Program-made: the position numbers and the translations under genes | Source: Kofleriaceae bacterium | Lineage (GTDB): Bacteria; Myxococcota_A; Polyangia; Haliangiales; Haliangiaceae | Assembly: GCA_020633495.1 (NCBI GenBank) | Contig: JACKDR010000016.1 | Location: 124,001 to 188,000 of the forward strand | Direction: 5' to 3' | DNA length: 64,000 nucleotides | Notes under the pieces: model-generated | The model's input: the letters and a program-made list of their open reading frames with translations, nothing else | The model's database searches: none | Told to the model about the DNA's origin: nothing | In this document: piece after piece, positions 42,829-53,404 of the stretch | How the letters are laid out: every line of letters begins with the position of its first letter | Position numbering within the stretch: position 1 is the stretch's first letter

Positions 42829-43836
42829 CTACGCGCGCGGGCCGGCCGCGACCTCGTCGGCGCGGCCGTCGGGCCGCTCGAGCACGACGAACCAGGCGCC
42901 GTTGACGACGCCCTCGTCGACGACCCGGAACCCGGCGCCGGTGGCGAGCTCGCGCCAGCGCCGGCGCGAGGTCAGGAACAGCAGCGCCAGCACGTTGAAC
43001 GTCGCGGCCATCTCCCAGCTCGGCACCCATACGACCATCAGCAGGCGGCCTCCCGGCACCAGCACCCGCCGCAGCTCCTCGAGCGCGCGCACCCGCGCCG
43101 GCCCGGGCAGGTGGTCGATCATGTGCGCCGAGGTCGCGGCGTCGAAGCTGCGCTCGGGGAACGGCAGGGCGGTGACGTCGCCGGTGCGGATCTCGACCTG
43201 GTCGGTCAGGCCCGCCACCCGCAGGTTGTGGGCGAGCAGGTCGCGGCCGCCGCCCTCGATGTAGCCGGCGTCGAAGCGGTCGAGCGCCACGATCGATCCG
43301 CCGCGCAGGATCCGGCCCAGCGCGATCGTGGTGCGGCCGGTGCCGCAGCCGGCGTCGAGGATCCGGGCCCGGTCGCCGCGCACGACGTCGACCATCGGCA
43401 GGACGACGTGGTCGGCGCGCAGGCCCTTGCGCAGGAACCGGCTGCCGGCGACCTGGCCGGCGCCCAGCAGCAGCAGCCCGAACGCCAGCGGCCACCACGC
43501 CGGCGCCGCGACCACGACGACCACCGCGCCGGTCGCGAGCACCAGCCCGGCCATCCACAGGCCGTTCATCCAGCCCGGCGTCCAGCCGAACTGGAAGGTC
43601 TCGGTGGCGCCGGCGCGGCGCGCGACGCGGGCGGCGTGGCCGGGACGCCCGCTCCACAGCGCGCGCACCGATCCGAGCACGACCACCGCGCCGGCGACGT
43701 GGACCGCCGCGACCAGCAGCAGCGCGCCGGACACGACGCGCAGCGACGGCGCGTACAGCAGCAGGGCGAGGCCGACGGCGAGGCCGCCGACCGCGACGAT
43801 CCGGCCGTGGCCGTGGCCGTACGTGTTCGACTTCAT
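42829..43836 (-). CDS. Membrane-anchored class I SAM-dependent methyltransferase
   Basis: The protein is 335 residues from the ATG at 43836, preceded by GGAGGA. The N-terminal 150 residues hold four membrane helices in two pairs (VGLALLLYAPSLRVVSGALLLVA region; VLATGAVVVVVAAPAWWPLAF region). The enzyme domain follows: motif I RILDAGCGTGRTTIALG at about 160, acidic ribose ligand in SIVALDRFDAGY, motif IV around SFDAATSAHMIDHLP and LRRVLVPGGRLLMVVW. The layout matches Methyltransf_11/25 domains fused to a membrane anchor. Two TGGAC palindromes lie upstream, shared with the divergent TetR gene, so TetR repression is likely. Confidence 0.85.
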   Translation of the reverse strand: MKSNTYGHGHGRIVAVGGLAVGLALLLYAPSLRVVSGALLLVAAVHVAGAVVVLGSVRALWSGRPGHAARVARRAGATETFQFGWTPGWMNGLWMAGLVLATGAVVVVVAAPAWWPLAFGLLLLGAGQVAGSRFLRKGLRADHVVLPMVDVVRGDRARILDAGCGTGRTTIALGRILRGGSIVALDRFDAGYIEGGGRDLLAHNLRVAGLTDQVEIRTGDVTALPFPERSFDAATSAHMIDHLPGPARVRALEELRRVLVPGGRLLMVVWVPSWEMAATFNVLALLFLTSRRRWRELATGAGFRVVDEGVVNGAWFVVLERPDGRADEVAAGPRA

Positions 43837-43858
43837 GGGTTCCTCCGCTCGAGAGTTG

Positions 43859-43893
43859 CTGGACATCGCGTCCAGGAATGGACAACCTGTCCA
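43859..43893. promoter_or_regulatory. Double palindromic operator between methyltransferase and TetR genes
   Basis: Two perfect inverted repeats sit side by side: CTGGAC-ATCGC-GTCCAG (43859-43875) and TGGACA-ACC-TGTCCA (43879-43893). They share the half-site TGGAC/GTCCA and have centres about 19 bases apart, roughly two helical turns. They lie 23 bases before the methyltransferase ATG (minus strand) and about 115 bases before the TetR GTG. TetR dimers typically bind such sites and repress both divergent genes. Confidence 0.75.
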
Positions 43894-44007
43894 GGTGCCC
43901 ATCGTGCGGACCCCGGCCCGACCCGACAAGCGACACCCCGGCGCCGGCGTGCGGTTGTGGACGGATCGGCGCGCGCCGTCCAGGATCGGCGCCGCCGCGA
44001 GGCCGGC

Positions 44008-44604
44008 GTGACCGCGGCGCCGCGCCGGCCGCGCCCCGACCGCCGGGTCGAGCGCAGCAAGCAGGCGCTGCGCGACGCGCTGATCGCGCTGATGCACGAG
44101 CACCCGTACGAGCGGATCAGCGTCGCCGACATCGCCGAGCGGGCCAACGTCGGGCGATCGACCTTCTACGTCCACTTCGCCGACAAGGACGATCTGCTGG
44201 TCGACGGCATCGACCAGCTCAAGGCCTGGCTGCGCGAGCGCGGCGACGCGCCCGAGGTCACGCCGGCGCACCCCGCGCTCGCCTTCGTGCGGCCGATGAT
44301 CGAGCACGCCGAGCAGCAGCGCGCGCTGTTCCGGGCCCTGGTCGGGCGCGGCGGCGCGGTCCAGGTGTCCGAGGAGCTGCACCGCATGCTCGCCGAGCTG
44401 GTGCGGGTCGCGCTCGGCGGCAAGGCGACGGTGGCGAAGCGGCGCCCGGCCCCGGAGGAGGCGATCGCCGAGGTCGTGGTCGGCGCGTTCATGGCGCTGC
44501 TGCGGTGGTGGCTCGAGCGCGACAGCGCGATGACCGCCGCCGAGGTCGAGGCGACCTTCACGCGGCAGCTGCTGCCGGGGCTCGCCGGCTGGACGCGCCG
44601 GTAG
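44008..44604 (+). CDS. TetR-family transcriptional repressor
   Basis: The protein is 198 residues from a GTG at 44008 with GAGG ahead of it. The first 60 residues are a TetR DNA-binding domain: RSKQALRDALIALMHEHPYERISVADIAERANVGRSTFYVHFADKDDL region, in which the turn and the FYxHFxxKxxL signature are exact. The helical C-terminal ligand domain (HPALAFVRPMIEHAEQQRALF, FMALLRWWLERDSAMTAAEVE, FTRQLLPGLAGW) is typical of the PF14278-like branch. It is divergent from the methyltransferase gene with the paired TGGAC palindromes between, its probable operator. Confidence 0.92.
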   Translation: MTAAPRRPRPDRRVERSKQALRDALIALMHEHPYERISVADIAERANVGRSTFYVHFADKDDLLVDGIDQLKAWLRERGDAPEVTPAHPALAFVRPMIEHAEQQRALFRALVGRGGAVQVSEELHRMLAELVRVALGGKATVAKRRPAPEEAIAEVVVGAFMALLRWWLERDSAMTAAEVEATFTRQLLPGLAGWTRR

Positions 44605-44628
44605 CGCCGGTAGCGCCGCGCCGCGCCG

Positions 44629-45314
44629 CTACGCCAGCGCGGCGGCGTGCCAGGCGTCGAGGCCCGACAGATCGTCGAGCACGACGTCCGGCGCCGCGGC
44701 CTCGAGGCGGGCGCGGTCGACGTTGCCGGTGGCGACCGCGACGACGCGGACGCCGCAGGCCCGCGCCGCGGTGACGTCGTGGACGGTGTCGCCGACGACC
44801 ACGACCCGCTCGGGCGGGCACGCGCCGGCGCGCGCGACGCCGCGCTCGATCGCCCGCGCCACCAGCTCGGCGCGATCGGCCGAGTCGCAGCCGAAGCCGC
44901 CGAAGCCGAACCGCCCGGCCAGCCCGGCGCGGCTCAGCTTGACCCGGGCGCCGGCCTCGATGTTGCCGGTCGCCAGGCCGACCTCGACGCCGCCGCGCGC
45001 GGCCAGGCCGTCGAGGGTCACGGCCACGAACGGCAGCACGCGGAACGCGGTCGACGCCGCCAGCTCGCGCTCGAGCGCCGGCACGTAGGCGTCGAGCACG
45101 GCGTCGACCTCGTCGGCGGTGGCGGCGCGGCCGAGCTGGCGCGTGAAGACCTCGCGCACGATCCACGGATCGGTGCGGCCGCCGCAGTCGATGCCCGCCA
45201 TGGCGTCGCTGACGCCGTAGCGCGCCGCGAAGATCTGGTTCAGCGCCCGCGTCCCGGCGCCGCCCGCGCGCAGCAGCGTGCCGTCGATGTCGAACAGGTA
45301 GATCGCGGCCGCGG

Positions 45315-45318
<4 letters not shown>
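44629..45318 (-). CDS. HAD-family hydrolase (phosphoglycolate-phosphatase-like)
   Basis: The protein is 229 residues from a GTG at 45318 that overlaps the protease stop (GTGA). Motif I is YLFDIDGTLL with nucleophile D10 and D12. Motif II lies in GVEVGLATGNIEAGA, motif III is the Lys/Arg region KLSRAGLAGRFGFGGFG, and motif IV is VVVVGDTVHDVTAARACGVRVVAVATGN. All four are intact, so it should be an active phosphatase. The alpha-helical cap is small (FTRQLGRAATADEVDAVLDAY). The substrate is not deducible. Coupling to an HtrA-like protease gene is unusual but may be simple gene packing. Confidence 0.88.
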
Positions 45319-46382
<1,064 letters not shown>

Positions 46383-46419
46383 CACCGCTCCAGCATAGCG
46401 CAAGAACCCGCGGCCACCG

Positions 46420-48162
46420 TCAGCCGGCGCGGCCCAGCAGCGCGGCGAGGATCACCCCCGGCACCTTGCGCCAGCCGGGCTCGGCCTCGAGCGCGACCAG
46501 CCGGCGCGCCACCGCCAGCGCGTGGCGGTTGCCGACGAACCACGGCGGGGTCGGGCGCACCACCAGCGGCCCCCGCAGGACCGCCTTGTCGATGCCGTCG
46601 AGCATGTACGTGTCGTGGACCCAGCCCAGGCCGCTCTGGACGTCGCGCAGGGTGGCGCTGGGGTGGCCGCCCCACGGCAGCGACACGACCCCGTAGCACA
46701 GCCCCGGCCAGTGGTTGATCGCGACCGCGCCGTAGCGCAGCGCGACCACGGCGCGGTCGAGGCAGGCGCCGACCGTGGGGTCCTTCTCGAGCCGTGGGTG
46801 GATCAGGATCGACGCGTTGAGCGTGCCCCACAGCCGCTCGTTGCAGAACGTCGTGACGCGGTCGAGGAACTCGACCGGGTCGGCGCTGCCGACGGTGACG
46901 TCGCTGAGGATCGCGCAGAACGGCTCGGTGCGGAACAGCGGGTCGTCGCCGGCGCCGGGGCCGCCGTCGACGTCGCGGATCAGCGTCCACGGCAGGCGGC
47001 TGGCGTCGGCGTCGCCGAAGGTCTCGACGGTGCGGCCGGCGGTCAGCGTCTGGTAGCGCTCGAACGCGCCCGGGTAGTAGGCGCGCCGGGTCGGGATCGC
47101 GGCCAGCGCGGCGCGCAGCTCGGCGTAGAACGCGTCGCGCTGGGCCCACGCCGCCGACGTGATCAGCACCTTGGCGGCGTTGCAGTTGAACGAGCCGTTG
47201 TTGGCGACCATCGTCGCGACGTTGCGCGCCATGAACGCGAGCTGGGCGTCGTCGTAGGTGTACGGGACGATCGCGACCGGGCTGACGTTGCCCAGCTCCG
47301 ACGAGATCGGCTTGGCCAGGCGCGGCTCGCCGTCGCGGCGGCGGCGCTCGGCGTCGGCGCCGCCGCCCCACACGATCAGATCGTGGGTGCGGTCGGAGCC
47401 GGTGATGTGGACGTCGTCGACGTCGTCGTGATCGACGAGGTAGCCGCCGACGTCGGCGCCGCCGTAGACGATCCGCAGGTAGCCGCGCTCGCACAGCGGC
47501 GCCAGCGCGCGCTCGAGGATCGGCCCGACCCACTCGTTGACCGGGTTCATCTTGAGCAGGCAGACGAAGCCCTCGACGAACATCTTGGTGAAGGCGTCCA
47601 TCGGCGGGATGCTCGAGACGTTGCCCGCGCCCAGCACCAGCGCGACGCCGCCCTCGGGATCGCGCTGCCGGTAGAACCCGGCCTGGCGGCGCGCGGCCTC
47701 GGCGCGATCGACGCCGGGCTGCATCAGCGTCCAGCCGCGGAAGCCCGCGAACAGCGCGCGATCGAGCGGGCTGGTCGGGAAGACATCGATCTCGAGGCGG
47801 CCGTCCCTGCGCTCGCGGCTGCCGGTGCCCAGCGGCGGCCGGCCGGTCCGCGCCAGGGTGTCGAGGCTGTCGGCGAGCAGCCGCGCGTTGCGCACGGTGG
47901 GCAGCGGTCCGGCCAGCCACTCCTCGGCGTCGCCCGGCGGCAGCCCCTTGGCGTGAGCGCCCGCCGCGGTCCACGCGTCGGCGGCGTCGCGCAGCCGCGG
48001 CACGCACGCGCGCAGGAGCGCGGCCTTGTCGGCCGGCGGCAGCTGCGCGAACGGCCGGGCCTGGGCCCGCAGCGCCGCCAGCGCGGCGTCGAGCTCGGCG
48101 CGGCTGGTCGGCCGCGCGCTGGTCGCCGACTGGCTGGGCGGTGGCATCTGGGGCGCGGCCAT
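46420..48162 (-). CDS. Aldehyde dehydrogenase-family protein
   Basis: The protein is 580 residues, longer than the usual 480-500. The NAD-binding and catalytic parts are present: LVLGAGNVSSIPPMDAFTKM, the glycine motif HITGSDRTHDLIV, the base E289 (SSELGNVSPVAIV) and the nucleophile C327 (NNGSFNCNAAKVLI). Family features that differ are the SSELGN in place of ELGGK and an N-terminal extension of about 100 residues. It resembles the uncharacterised group of long ALDH-like proteins seen in myxobacteria and actinobacteria. Substrate unknown. It sits 37 bases before the protease gene's stop region, both on the minus strand. Confidence 0.85.
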   Translation of the reverse strand: MAAPQMPPPSQSATSARPTSRAELDAALAALRAQARPFAQLPPADKAALLRACVPRLRDAADAWTAAGAHAKGLPPGDAEEWLAGPLPTVRNARLLADSLDTLARTGRPPLGTGSRERRDGRLEIDVFPTSPLDRALFAGFRGWTLMQPGVDRAEAARRQAGFYRQRDPEGGVALVLGAGNVSSIPPMDAFTKMFVEGFVCLLKMNPVNEWVGPILERALAPLCERGYLRIVYGGADVGGYLVDHDDVDDVHITGSDRTHDLIVWGGGADAERRRRDGEPRLAKPISSELGNVSPVAIVPYTYDDAQLAFMARNVATMVANNGSFNCNAAKVLITSAAWAQRDAFYAELRAALAAIPTRRAYYPGAFERYQTLTAGRTVETFGDADASRLPWTLIRDVDGGPGAGDDPLFRTEPFCAILSDVTVGSADPVEFLDRVTTFCNERLWGTLNASILIHPRLEKDPTVGACLDRAVVALRYGAVAINHWPGLCYGVVSLPWGGHPSATLRDVQSGLGWVHDTYMLDGIDKAVLRGPLVVRPTPPWFVGNRHALAVARRLVALEAEPGWRKVPGVILAALLGRAG

Positions 48163-48228
48163 GCCCCATCGTACGCCGGCCTCGGCGCGGCCGCGAGCGC
48201 GCCGCCGCGCCGTCGCGCCGTCGCGGCG

Positions 48229-48789
48229 CTACGGCTCGGTCGGGTTGCCGGCGCCGCGGATGTCGATCGTGTGCAGCGCGTCGCCGGCGGCGCGCTGGAA
48301 GCCGTCCGGATCGCGGCGCGGATCGATGCCGGACTTGACGCCGGCCTTCAGGTACCGCAGGTAGAGCTCGAGCTTGAGCAGCTCCCAGCTCGGGCACCGC
48401 GCGCCGGCCTCCTTGCAGCCGGCCTCGGCCTGCTGCGCCCAGTCGAGCGCGGGCTCGACCTGGACCCGCTCGATGTACGCCTCCGACACCGACAGCGCGG
48501 CACGCCAGCGCTCGTCGGGCGCCGCCACCGCGGCGGTGTCGCGCGGCACCTCGACCGCCCAGTCGATCTGGCCGGCCTCGACGAGCTGCCGCGAGAACGC
48601 CTGCGCCGCGAGCGCCGATTCCGGGTGCAGCATCCACCGCGCCTCGGCGGCGCCGAGGTCGGCGCGGGCCTCGGGCTCCAGCTTGTAGGCGTCGAGGGCG
48701 TACAGCGGCCGCCGCGGCAGGAACAGCGCGACGAGGACGACGACGCCGACCACGAGGTCAGTGAGGCTGAGGAAGCGGTGGATGCGCAT
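48229..48789 (-). CDS. Small membrane-anchored hypothetical protein
   Basis: The protein is 186 residues with one N-terminal membrane helix (LTDLVVGVVVLVALFLP, about 9-25) and a helical soluble domain of TPR-like pattern (ESALAAQAFSRQLVEAGQIDWAVEV, RWRAALSVSEAYIERVQ, LKLELYLRYLKAGVKSG). Two Cys (GCKEAGARCPSW) could bridge. I recognise no family. It is divergent from the ExbB/ExbD cluster with 275 bases between starts, so a shared control region is possible, and it may be a partner of that machinery. Confidence 0.6.
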   Translation of the reverse strand: MRIHRFLSLTDLVVGVVVLVALFLPRRPLYALDAYKLEPEARADLGAAEARWMLHPESALAAQAFSRQLVEAGQIDWAVEVPRDTAAVAAPDERWRAALSVSEAYIERVQVEPALDWAQQAEAGCKEAGARCPSWELLKLELYLRYLKAGVKSGIDPRRDPDGFQRAAGDALHTIDIRGAGNPTEP

Positions 48790-49064
48790 CGCGCGGCTCG
48801 AGTTTCACTGACCTGGACGACGCGCGCCAGCTCTCGGTTGCACGTCGTCACCACGCGATCGCGATCTCGTGACGACCGTGGCGTTTCGCCCCGGACCGTC
48901 GCGAGATGCCCCGGGATGCCACACCCTTGCCGCATCGCGGCAGGTCGCGTCGCCCTCACGATCTCCAGCAGTTGCCTCCGTGGATCGCCTGTTGCACGAG
49001 GGCGCCTCGTTATCGACCAACCTCCCGCGCGCGGAGACGCCGGGGCCTCGGAGGACAACCGATC

Positions 49065-49712
49065 ATGGGTATCGTCACGTCAATCTCGACTGCGTTCGAC
49101 AAGGGCGGATGGGGCATGTGGCCCATCCTCATCACCCTGATGATCACCGTTGGCCTGATCGTCGAGCGTTCCGTCTATCTGTTCAAGGCCTCGGTCGACA
49201 AGGACAAGCTCCTGGCCCTGCTCAAGAGCCAGGTCATGAGCGGCAACGTCCAGGGCGCCATCAAGGTGTGCTCGGGCAACCCGACCCCGATGACCCGCAT
49301 CGTCCAGGCGGGCCTGATGAAGTTCAACAAGAGCGACGACGAGGTCCAGGCCGCGATGGACGAGGCCGCGCTTCGCGAGCTGCCGAAGATCAACGCCCGC
49401 ACCCCGTACCTGGCGATGACCTCGAACTTCTCGGTCATGGCCGGCCTCCTCGGCACCATCACCGGCATGATCAAGGCGTTCGGCTCGGTCGGTAGCGAGG
49501 AAGGCGGCAACAAGGCCACCGAGCTCGCCAACGGCATCGCCGAGGCGCTCAACTGCACCGCGTTCGGCATCGGCGGCTCGCTGGTCGGCCTCCTCGGGTT
49601 CTCGCTCCTCCAGGGCAAGAGCACCAAGGTCAGCGACGACATCAACGAGGTCACCGTCCAGGTGGTCAACCTCGTCGTGAACCACCGCACCCAGATGCAG
49701 CCCCAGGGCTGA
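49065..49712 (+). CDS. MotA/TolQ/ExbB-family proton-channel protein
   Basis: The protein is 215 residues from the ATG at 49065, with GGAGGA about 9 bases upstream; an earlier in-frame ATG would add an Arg-rich leader and is rejected. Three membrane helices fit the family: 18-38 (WPILITLMITVGLIVERSVYLF), about 120-145 (NFSVMAGLLGTITGMIKAF) and about 162-184 (NCTAFGIGGSLVGLLGFSLLQ). The second and third carry the small and polar residues that line the ion path. It is the pentameric stator subunit of an inner-membrane motor. First gene of a plus-strand operon with two ExbD genes, as in AglR-AglQ-AglS of Myxococcus. Confidence 0.92.
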   Translation: MGIVTSISTAFDKGGWGMWPILITLMITVGLIVERSVYLFKASVDKDKLLALLKSQVMSGNVQGAIKVCSGNPTPMTRIVQAGLMKFNKSDDEVQAAMDEAALRELPKINARTPYLAMTSNFSVMAGLLGTITGMIKAFGSVGSEEGGNKATELANGIAEALNCTAFGIGGSLVGLLGFSLLQGKSTKVSDDINEVTVQVVNLVVNHRTQMQPQG

Positions 49713-49743
49713 TTTCCTCTTCGCGTAAGGAGGAGGCCCGCCC

Positions 49744-50253
<510 letters not shown>

Positions 50254-50271
50254 CCGGAGGAGCACGCAGCC

Positions 50272-50919
50272 ATGCCCGTACATGCTGGAGGCCCGCGCCT
50301 CTACCGGTCGATCAAGTTCGAGCACCTCGCCAAGGGTGCCGGCAGCGGCCACGGCCGCGCCGCGAACGTGTCACTCAACCTGACGCCGTTCGTCGACATG
50401 ATGACCATCCTCGTCACCTTCCTGCTGATGGTGTTCTCGGCGACCGGCCAGATCCTGCAGGCCCAGAAGGGCCTGCAGCTGCCGACCGCCAAGCGTGCCG
50501 GCATGCTGCAGGAGGCGCCGATCATCATCGTGTCGAGCCAGGAGGTGGTCGTCATCCTCCAGGAGGCCGACTCGGCCATGCCGCGGACGCTGCCGATCAT
50601 CACGGTCGAGGCGCTGCTGCGTGACCAGACGCCGACCTGGAAGATCGACGCGTTGCACGAGGTCCTCAAGGCCGCGTACGACGACATCCACAACAACCGC
50701 ATCCCGACCGGCCGCGGCTACGACAAGGAACAGATCGCCGCGTGCGATCGCGAGAAGCAGGGCCTGCCCCCCATCGAGGGCAAGCCGCTGTGTCCCGACG
50801 GCCTCGCCATCGTGCAGGCCGACAAGGACACCGACGCCCGCGTGATCAACATGGTGGTCAACACCGCCCGCGGCGCCGGCTTCGAGAAGCTCCTGTTCGC
50901 GGTCAAGAAGCAAGAATAG
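50272..50919 (+). CDS. ExbD/TolR-family protein 2
   Basis: The protein is 215 residues, longer than the first ExbD because of an extended N-terminus (about 35 residues, LYRSIKFEHLAKGAGSGHGR). The membrane helix and ion-carrying aspartate are clear (NLTPFVDMMTILVTFLLMVF, D42). The periplasmic domain has QEAPIIIVSSQEVVVILQEAD and two Cys (AACDREKQG, KPLCPDG) able to bridge. It starts 18 bases after the first ExbD gene with GGAGGAG ahead of the ATG. The one-ExbB-plus-two-ExbD order matches the Myxococcus gliding motor AglR/AglQ/AglS; assignment to that role is inference. Confidence 0.92.
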   Translation: MPVHAGGPRLYRSIKFEHLAKGAGSGHGRAANVSLNLTPFVDMMTILVTFLLMVFSATGQILQAQKGLQLPTAKRAGMLQEAPIIIVSSQEVVVILQEADSAMPRTLPIITVEALLRDQTPTWKIDALHEVLKAAYDDIHNNRIPTGRGYDKEQIAACDREKQGLPPIEGKPLCPDGLAIVQADKDTDARVINMVVNTARGAGFEKLLFAVKKQE

Positions 50920-51030
50920 TCCCGCCAGTTGGAATGACCAGGCTCGCTTGCGACGCCGATGTGCCCCGGGTTGCCGGTGGCGTCGGCGTCGTCGTACATT
51001 GCGGCCACCTTGGGGAAAGGACCGACTTCG

Positions 51031-53139
51031 ATGATCCGTCGCAGGCGACTCGCCACTCCGCTCACCAAGCTGACGCTGATCGGCTCGGTGGTCGGCACGA
51101 TGCTCGCGCTCGGCACGCTGTCCGGATGCCCGGACAACCCGTACGACGCCAACACCTGGATCGAAAAGCTCAACAGCCCGAAGGAGTTCGACCGCGCGGT
51201 CACCGAGCTCGAGCACCTCTGTAACCCCAAGGCCATCCCGGCGCTGGGCAAGGCCTGGGAGCGCAACAGCAAGCCACAGCGCGTGCTCCAGGTCGTCATC
51301 GATCTGGCCCGCCCGTTGACCCCGCAAGAGGCCGACGAGAAGAACTGCACCGACTACATGAAGCAGGGCCGCCCGGCCAGCTGGGACGCCGCCCTGCCGA
51401 TCCTCAAGGACGCCATCGACGGCCTCGAGCTGGGCAGCCAGCGGTCGATCGACGGCGCGGTCAAGGCCGCCGAGGCGCTCGGCGAGGCCCAGATCCCCGA
51501 GGGCGTGAACATCCTCATCGACGCGGTCAACCGCAAGATGAACCCCAAGGACAACGCGCAGCGGGTCCGCCTCACCGCGATCGCCGCGCTCGGCAAGTAC
51601 AAGGACAAGGCCGCGGTGATCACGCTGGCCAACGTGGTCCGCGCCGACACCTCGTCGCAGCCGCCGCAGATCGTCGGCGCCGCGATCAACGCGCTCGGCG
51701 ACATGAAGACCGCCGAGGCGATCCCGGTGCTGCTCGAGTCGATGTACCGCGCGCCGCTGTTCTTCACCCAGGTCCGCCGCGCCCTGGTCGCCGCCGGGCC
51801 GACCGTCGCCGGCGAGCTGCGCAAGATCCTCAAGCACGAGCACCCGGTCATCAACGACCTGTTCAAGGACAAGAAGCTCGACAAGTACTGCGGCGACAAG
51901 GGCGACGCCAAGCCGGCCGAGTGCAAGGACGTGTCGGCGATGGACTACTACGCGTCCATCGTCATCGGCGACCTCTACGACGTCGACTCGGTGCCCGTCC
52001 TGATCGAGGCGCTCAAGCGGCCCGCGATCGCCGCCTACTACTCGGACTGGAACGAGGGTCCGCCGGCGCAGAACGCCGAGCTGGACGCCCTGCGCAAGAT
52101 CGGCTCGCCCGACGCCGCCGGCACCGTGCTGGCGATCGCCTCCGACACCAAGGCCGACGAGCGGCTGCGCGGCATCGCGCTGTCGGTCTACGGCTTCGTC
52201 AGCACCGACGGCAGCGAGAAGACCGGCTCCACCAGCGGCGTCTCCTACCTGGGCGCGCTGGCCGCCGACAACAAGGCGTCCGAGGTGCTGCGCCTGCCGG
52301 CCTCCGAGGCCTACGCCCGCGTCGCCTCGTCCGAGGACGACATGAAGGTCCTGCGCGACCTGGCCAAGAAGTACGCCGAGGCGTCGCAGAAGGCCCGCAA
52401 GGAGGCCGATGCCGGTCCCAAGAAGGAGTTCGACGCCGCCAACGCCAAGTTCGAGGCGGCGCAGAAGGCCTACGAGGAGTCCAAGAAGGAGCTCGACAAG
52501 GCCAAGGCCGCCGCCGGCGGCGACGTCGCCAAGGTCAGCGCCGACGTCCTCAACAAGACCACCGAGATGAAGAAGGCGTTCGACGAGGTCAAGCAGAAGA
52601 TCTACCTGCCGGCCAAGGAGAAGTTCGACGCCCTCGATCAGCAGGCCAACGGCTACAAGGGCTACGAGCGCGGCTTCGAGAACCACATCGCGCGCATCGC
52701 GATCGCGGTGAAGTGCAAGTCCGACGCGGAGTGCTACATCGGCACGCTCTCGGCCGACCCCAAGGAGGTGTTCGCCGGGATGAAGAAGTACATCGACGCC
52801 GGCAGCGACGCCGACTGGACCGCGGACGACATGGCCGAGCTCAAGGTCGCGCAGATCGAGCGCGCGATGCTGGAGCTGCGCCGCATGGGCAAGAAGGCCG
52901 CCGGCGTGCTGCCCAAGCTGCTCGAGCAGGTCAAGACCGAGGATCGCCTGATCCGTCAGTCGGTCCTGCTGGCCCTGCCGCGCATCGCGCCGATGCCGTG
53001 CAAGGAGTGCGAGGAGGCCCTCGACGCCGCGATCAAGGCCGGCACCGGCCGCCAGGAGCTGTCGGAGCTGACCTACGAGACCCAGCTGGTCCGCAGCTAC
53101 TTCGGCTCCGCCGGCGGCGGCGCCGAGCAGAGCCCGTAG
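51031..53139 (+). CDS. HEAT-repeat lipoprotein with coiled coil, downstream of ExbB/ExbD genes
   Basis: The protein is 702 residues from the ATG at 51031 (GGAAAGGA upstream). The signal is of lipoprotein type (MLALGTLSGC, Cys33). HEAT-like repeats fill about 40-350 (RRALVAAGPTVAGELRKILKH, VINALGDMKTAEAIPVLLES). A coiled coil of Lys/Glu/Ala heptads covers about 450-536 (FEAAQKAYEESKKELDKAK). The end returns to helical repeats (AMLELRRMGKKAAGVLPKLL) and CKECEEALD with a CxxC. Repeats plus coiled coil suggest a periplasmic scaffold bridging the ExbB/ExbD motor to other parts. It is 111 bases downstream and probably in the same transcription unit. Confidence 0.85.
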   Translation: MIRRRRLATPLTKLTLIGSVVGTMLALGTLSGCPDNPYDANTWIEKLNSPKEFDRAVTELEHLCNPKAIPALGKAWERNSKPQRVLQVVIDLARPLTPQEADEKNCTDYMKQGRPASWDAALPILKDAIDGLELGSQRSIDGAVKAAEALGEAQIPEGVNILIDAVNRKMNPKDNAQRVRLTAIAALGKYKDKAAVITLANVVRADTSSQPPQIVGAAINALGDMKTAEAIPVLLESMYRAPLFFTQVRRALVAAGPTVAGELRKILKHEHPVINDLFKDKKLDKYCGDKGDAKPAECKDVSAMDYYASIVIGDLYDVDSVPVLIEALKRPAIAAYYSDWNEGPPAQNAELDALRKIGSPDAAGTVLAIASDTKADERLRGIALSVYGFVSTDGSEKTGSTSGVSYLGALAADNKASEVLRLPASEAYARVASSEDDMKVLRDLAKKYAEASQKARKEADAGPKKEFDAANAKFEAAQKAYEESKKELDKAKAAAGGDVAKVSADVLNKTTEMKKAFDEVKQKIYLPAKEKFDALDQQANGYKGYERGFENHIARIAIAVKCKSDAECYIGTLSADPKEVFAGMKKYIDAGSDADWTADDMAELKVAQIERAMLELRRMGKKAAGVLPKLLEQVKTEDRLIRQSVLLALPRIAPMPCKECEEALDAAIKAGTGRQELSELTYETQLVRSYFGSAGGGAEQSP

Positions 53140-53219
53140 GCCTCGCGGTCGCCCGGCGCGCCGGGCGACCCGCCGCCGGGACCGCGTGGTCTCGACCGCG
53201 ACCAGCCTCCGAAAAGACC

Positions 53220-53245
53220 GAAGCGGCGCCGTGAGGCGCCGCTTC
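53220..53245. terminator. Bidirectional hairpin terminator
   Basis: A perfect 11-bp stem (GAAGCGGCGCC / GGCGCCGCTTC) closes on a GTGA loop. On the plus strand TTCTTC-like T-rich bases follow; on the minus strand GGTCTTTTC follows. It lies 80 bases after the HEAT-lipoprotein stop and just past the 3' end of the minus-strand tRNA-His, so it can end both transcripts. Confidence 0.85.
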
Positions 53246-53257
53246 TTCTACGTTCGG

Positions 53258-53330
53258 GGTGAGAGACGGGGATCGAACCCGCGACACCCAGAGCCACAAT
53301 CTGGTGCTCTACCGACTGAGCTACTCCCAC
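53258..53330 (-). tRNA. tRNA-His (anticodon GTG)
   Basis: On the minus strand the cloverleaf is complete: acceptor GTGGGAG/CTCTCAC, T8 and A9, D stem GCTC/GAGC, anticodon stem CCAGA/TCTGG with loop TTGTGGC (anticodon GTG), T arm GCGGG-TTCGATC-CCCGT. The discriminator is C73 and the base before the 5' end (53331) gives G-1, the hallmark pair of tRNA-His. The CCA end is not encoded. It is immediately followed by the hairpin terminator at 53220-53245. Confidence 0.95.
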
Positions 53331-53404
53331 CGAAAGCGCCGCTTTATCTACTTCATCTGAGCGCCGCCGTCCAGTGGTAGCGGCGCCATCGTCGGGGACC
53401 GCCC

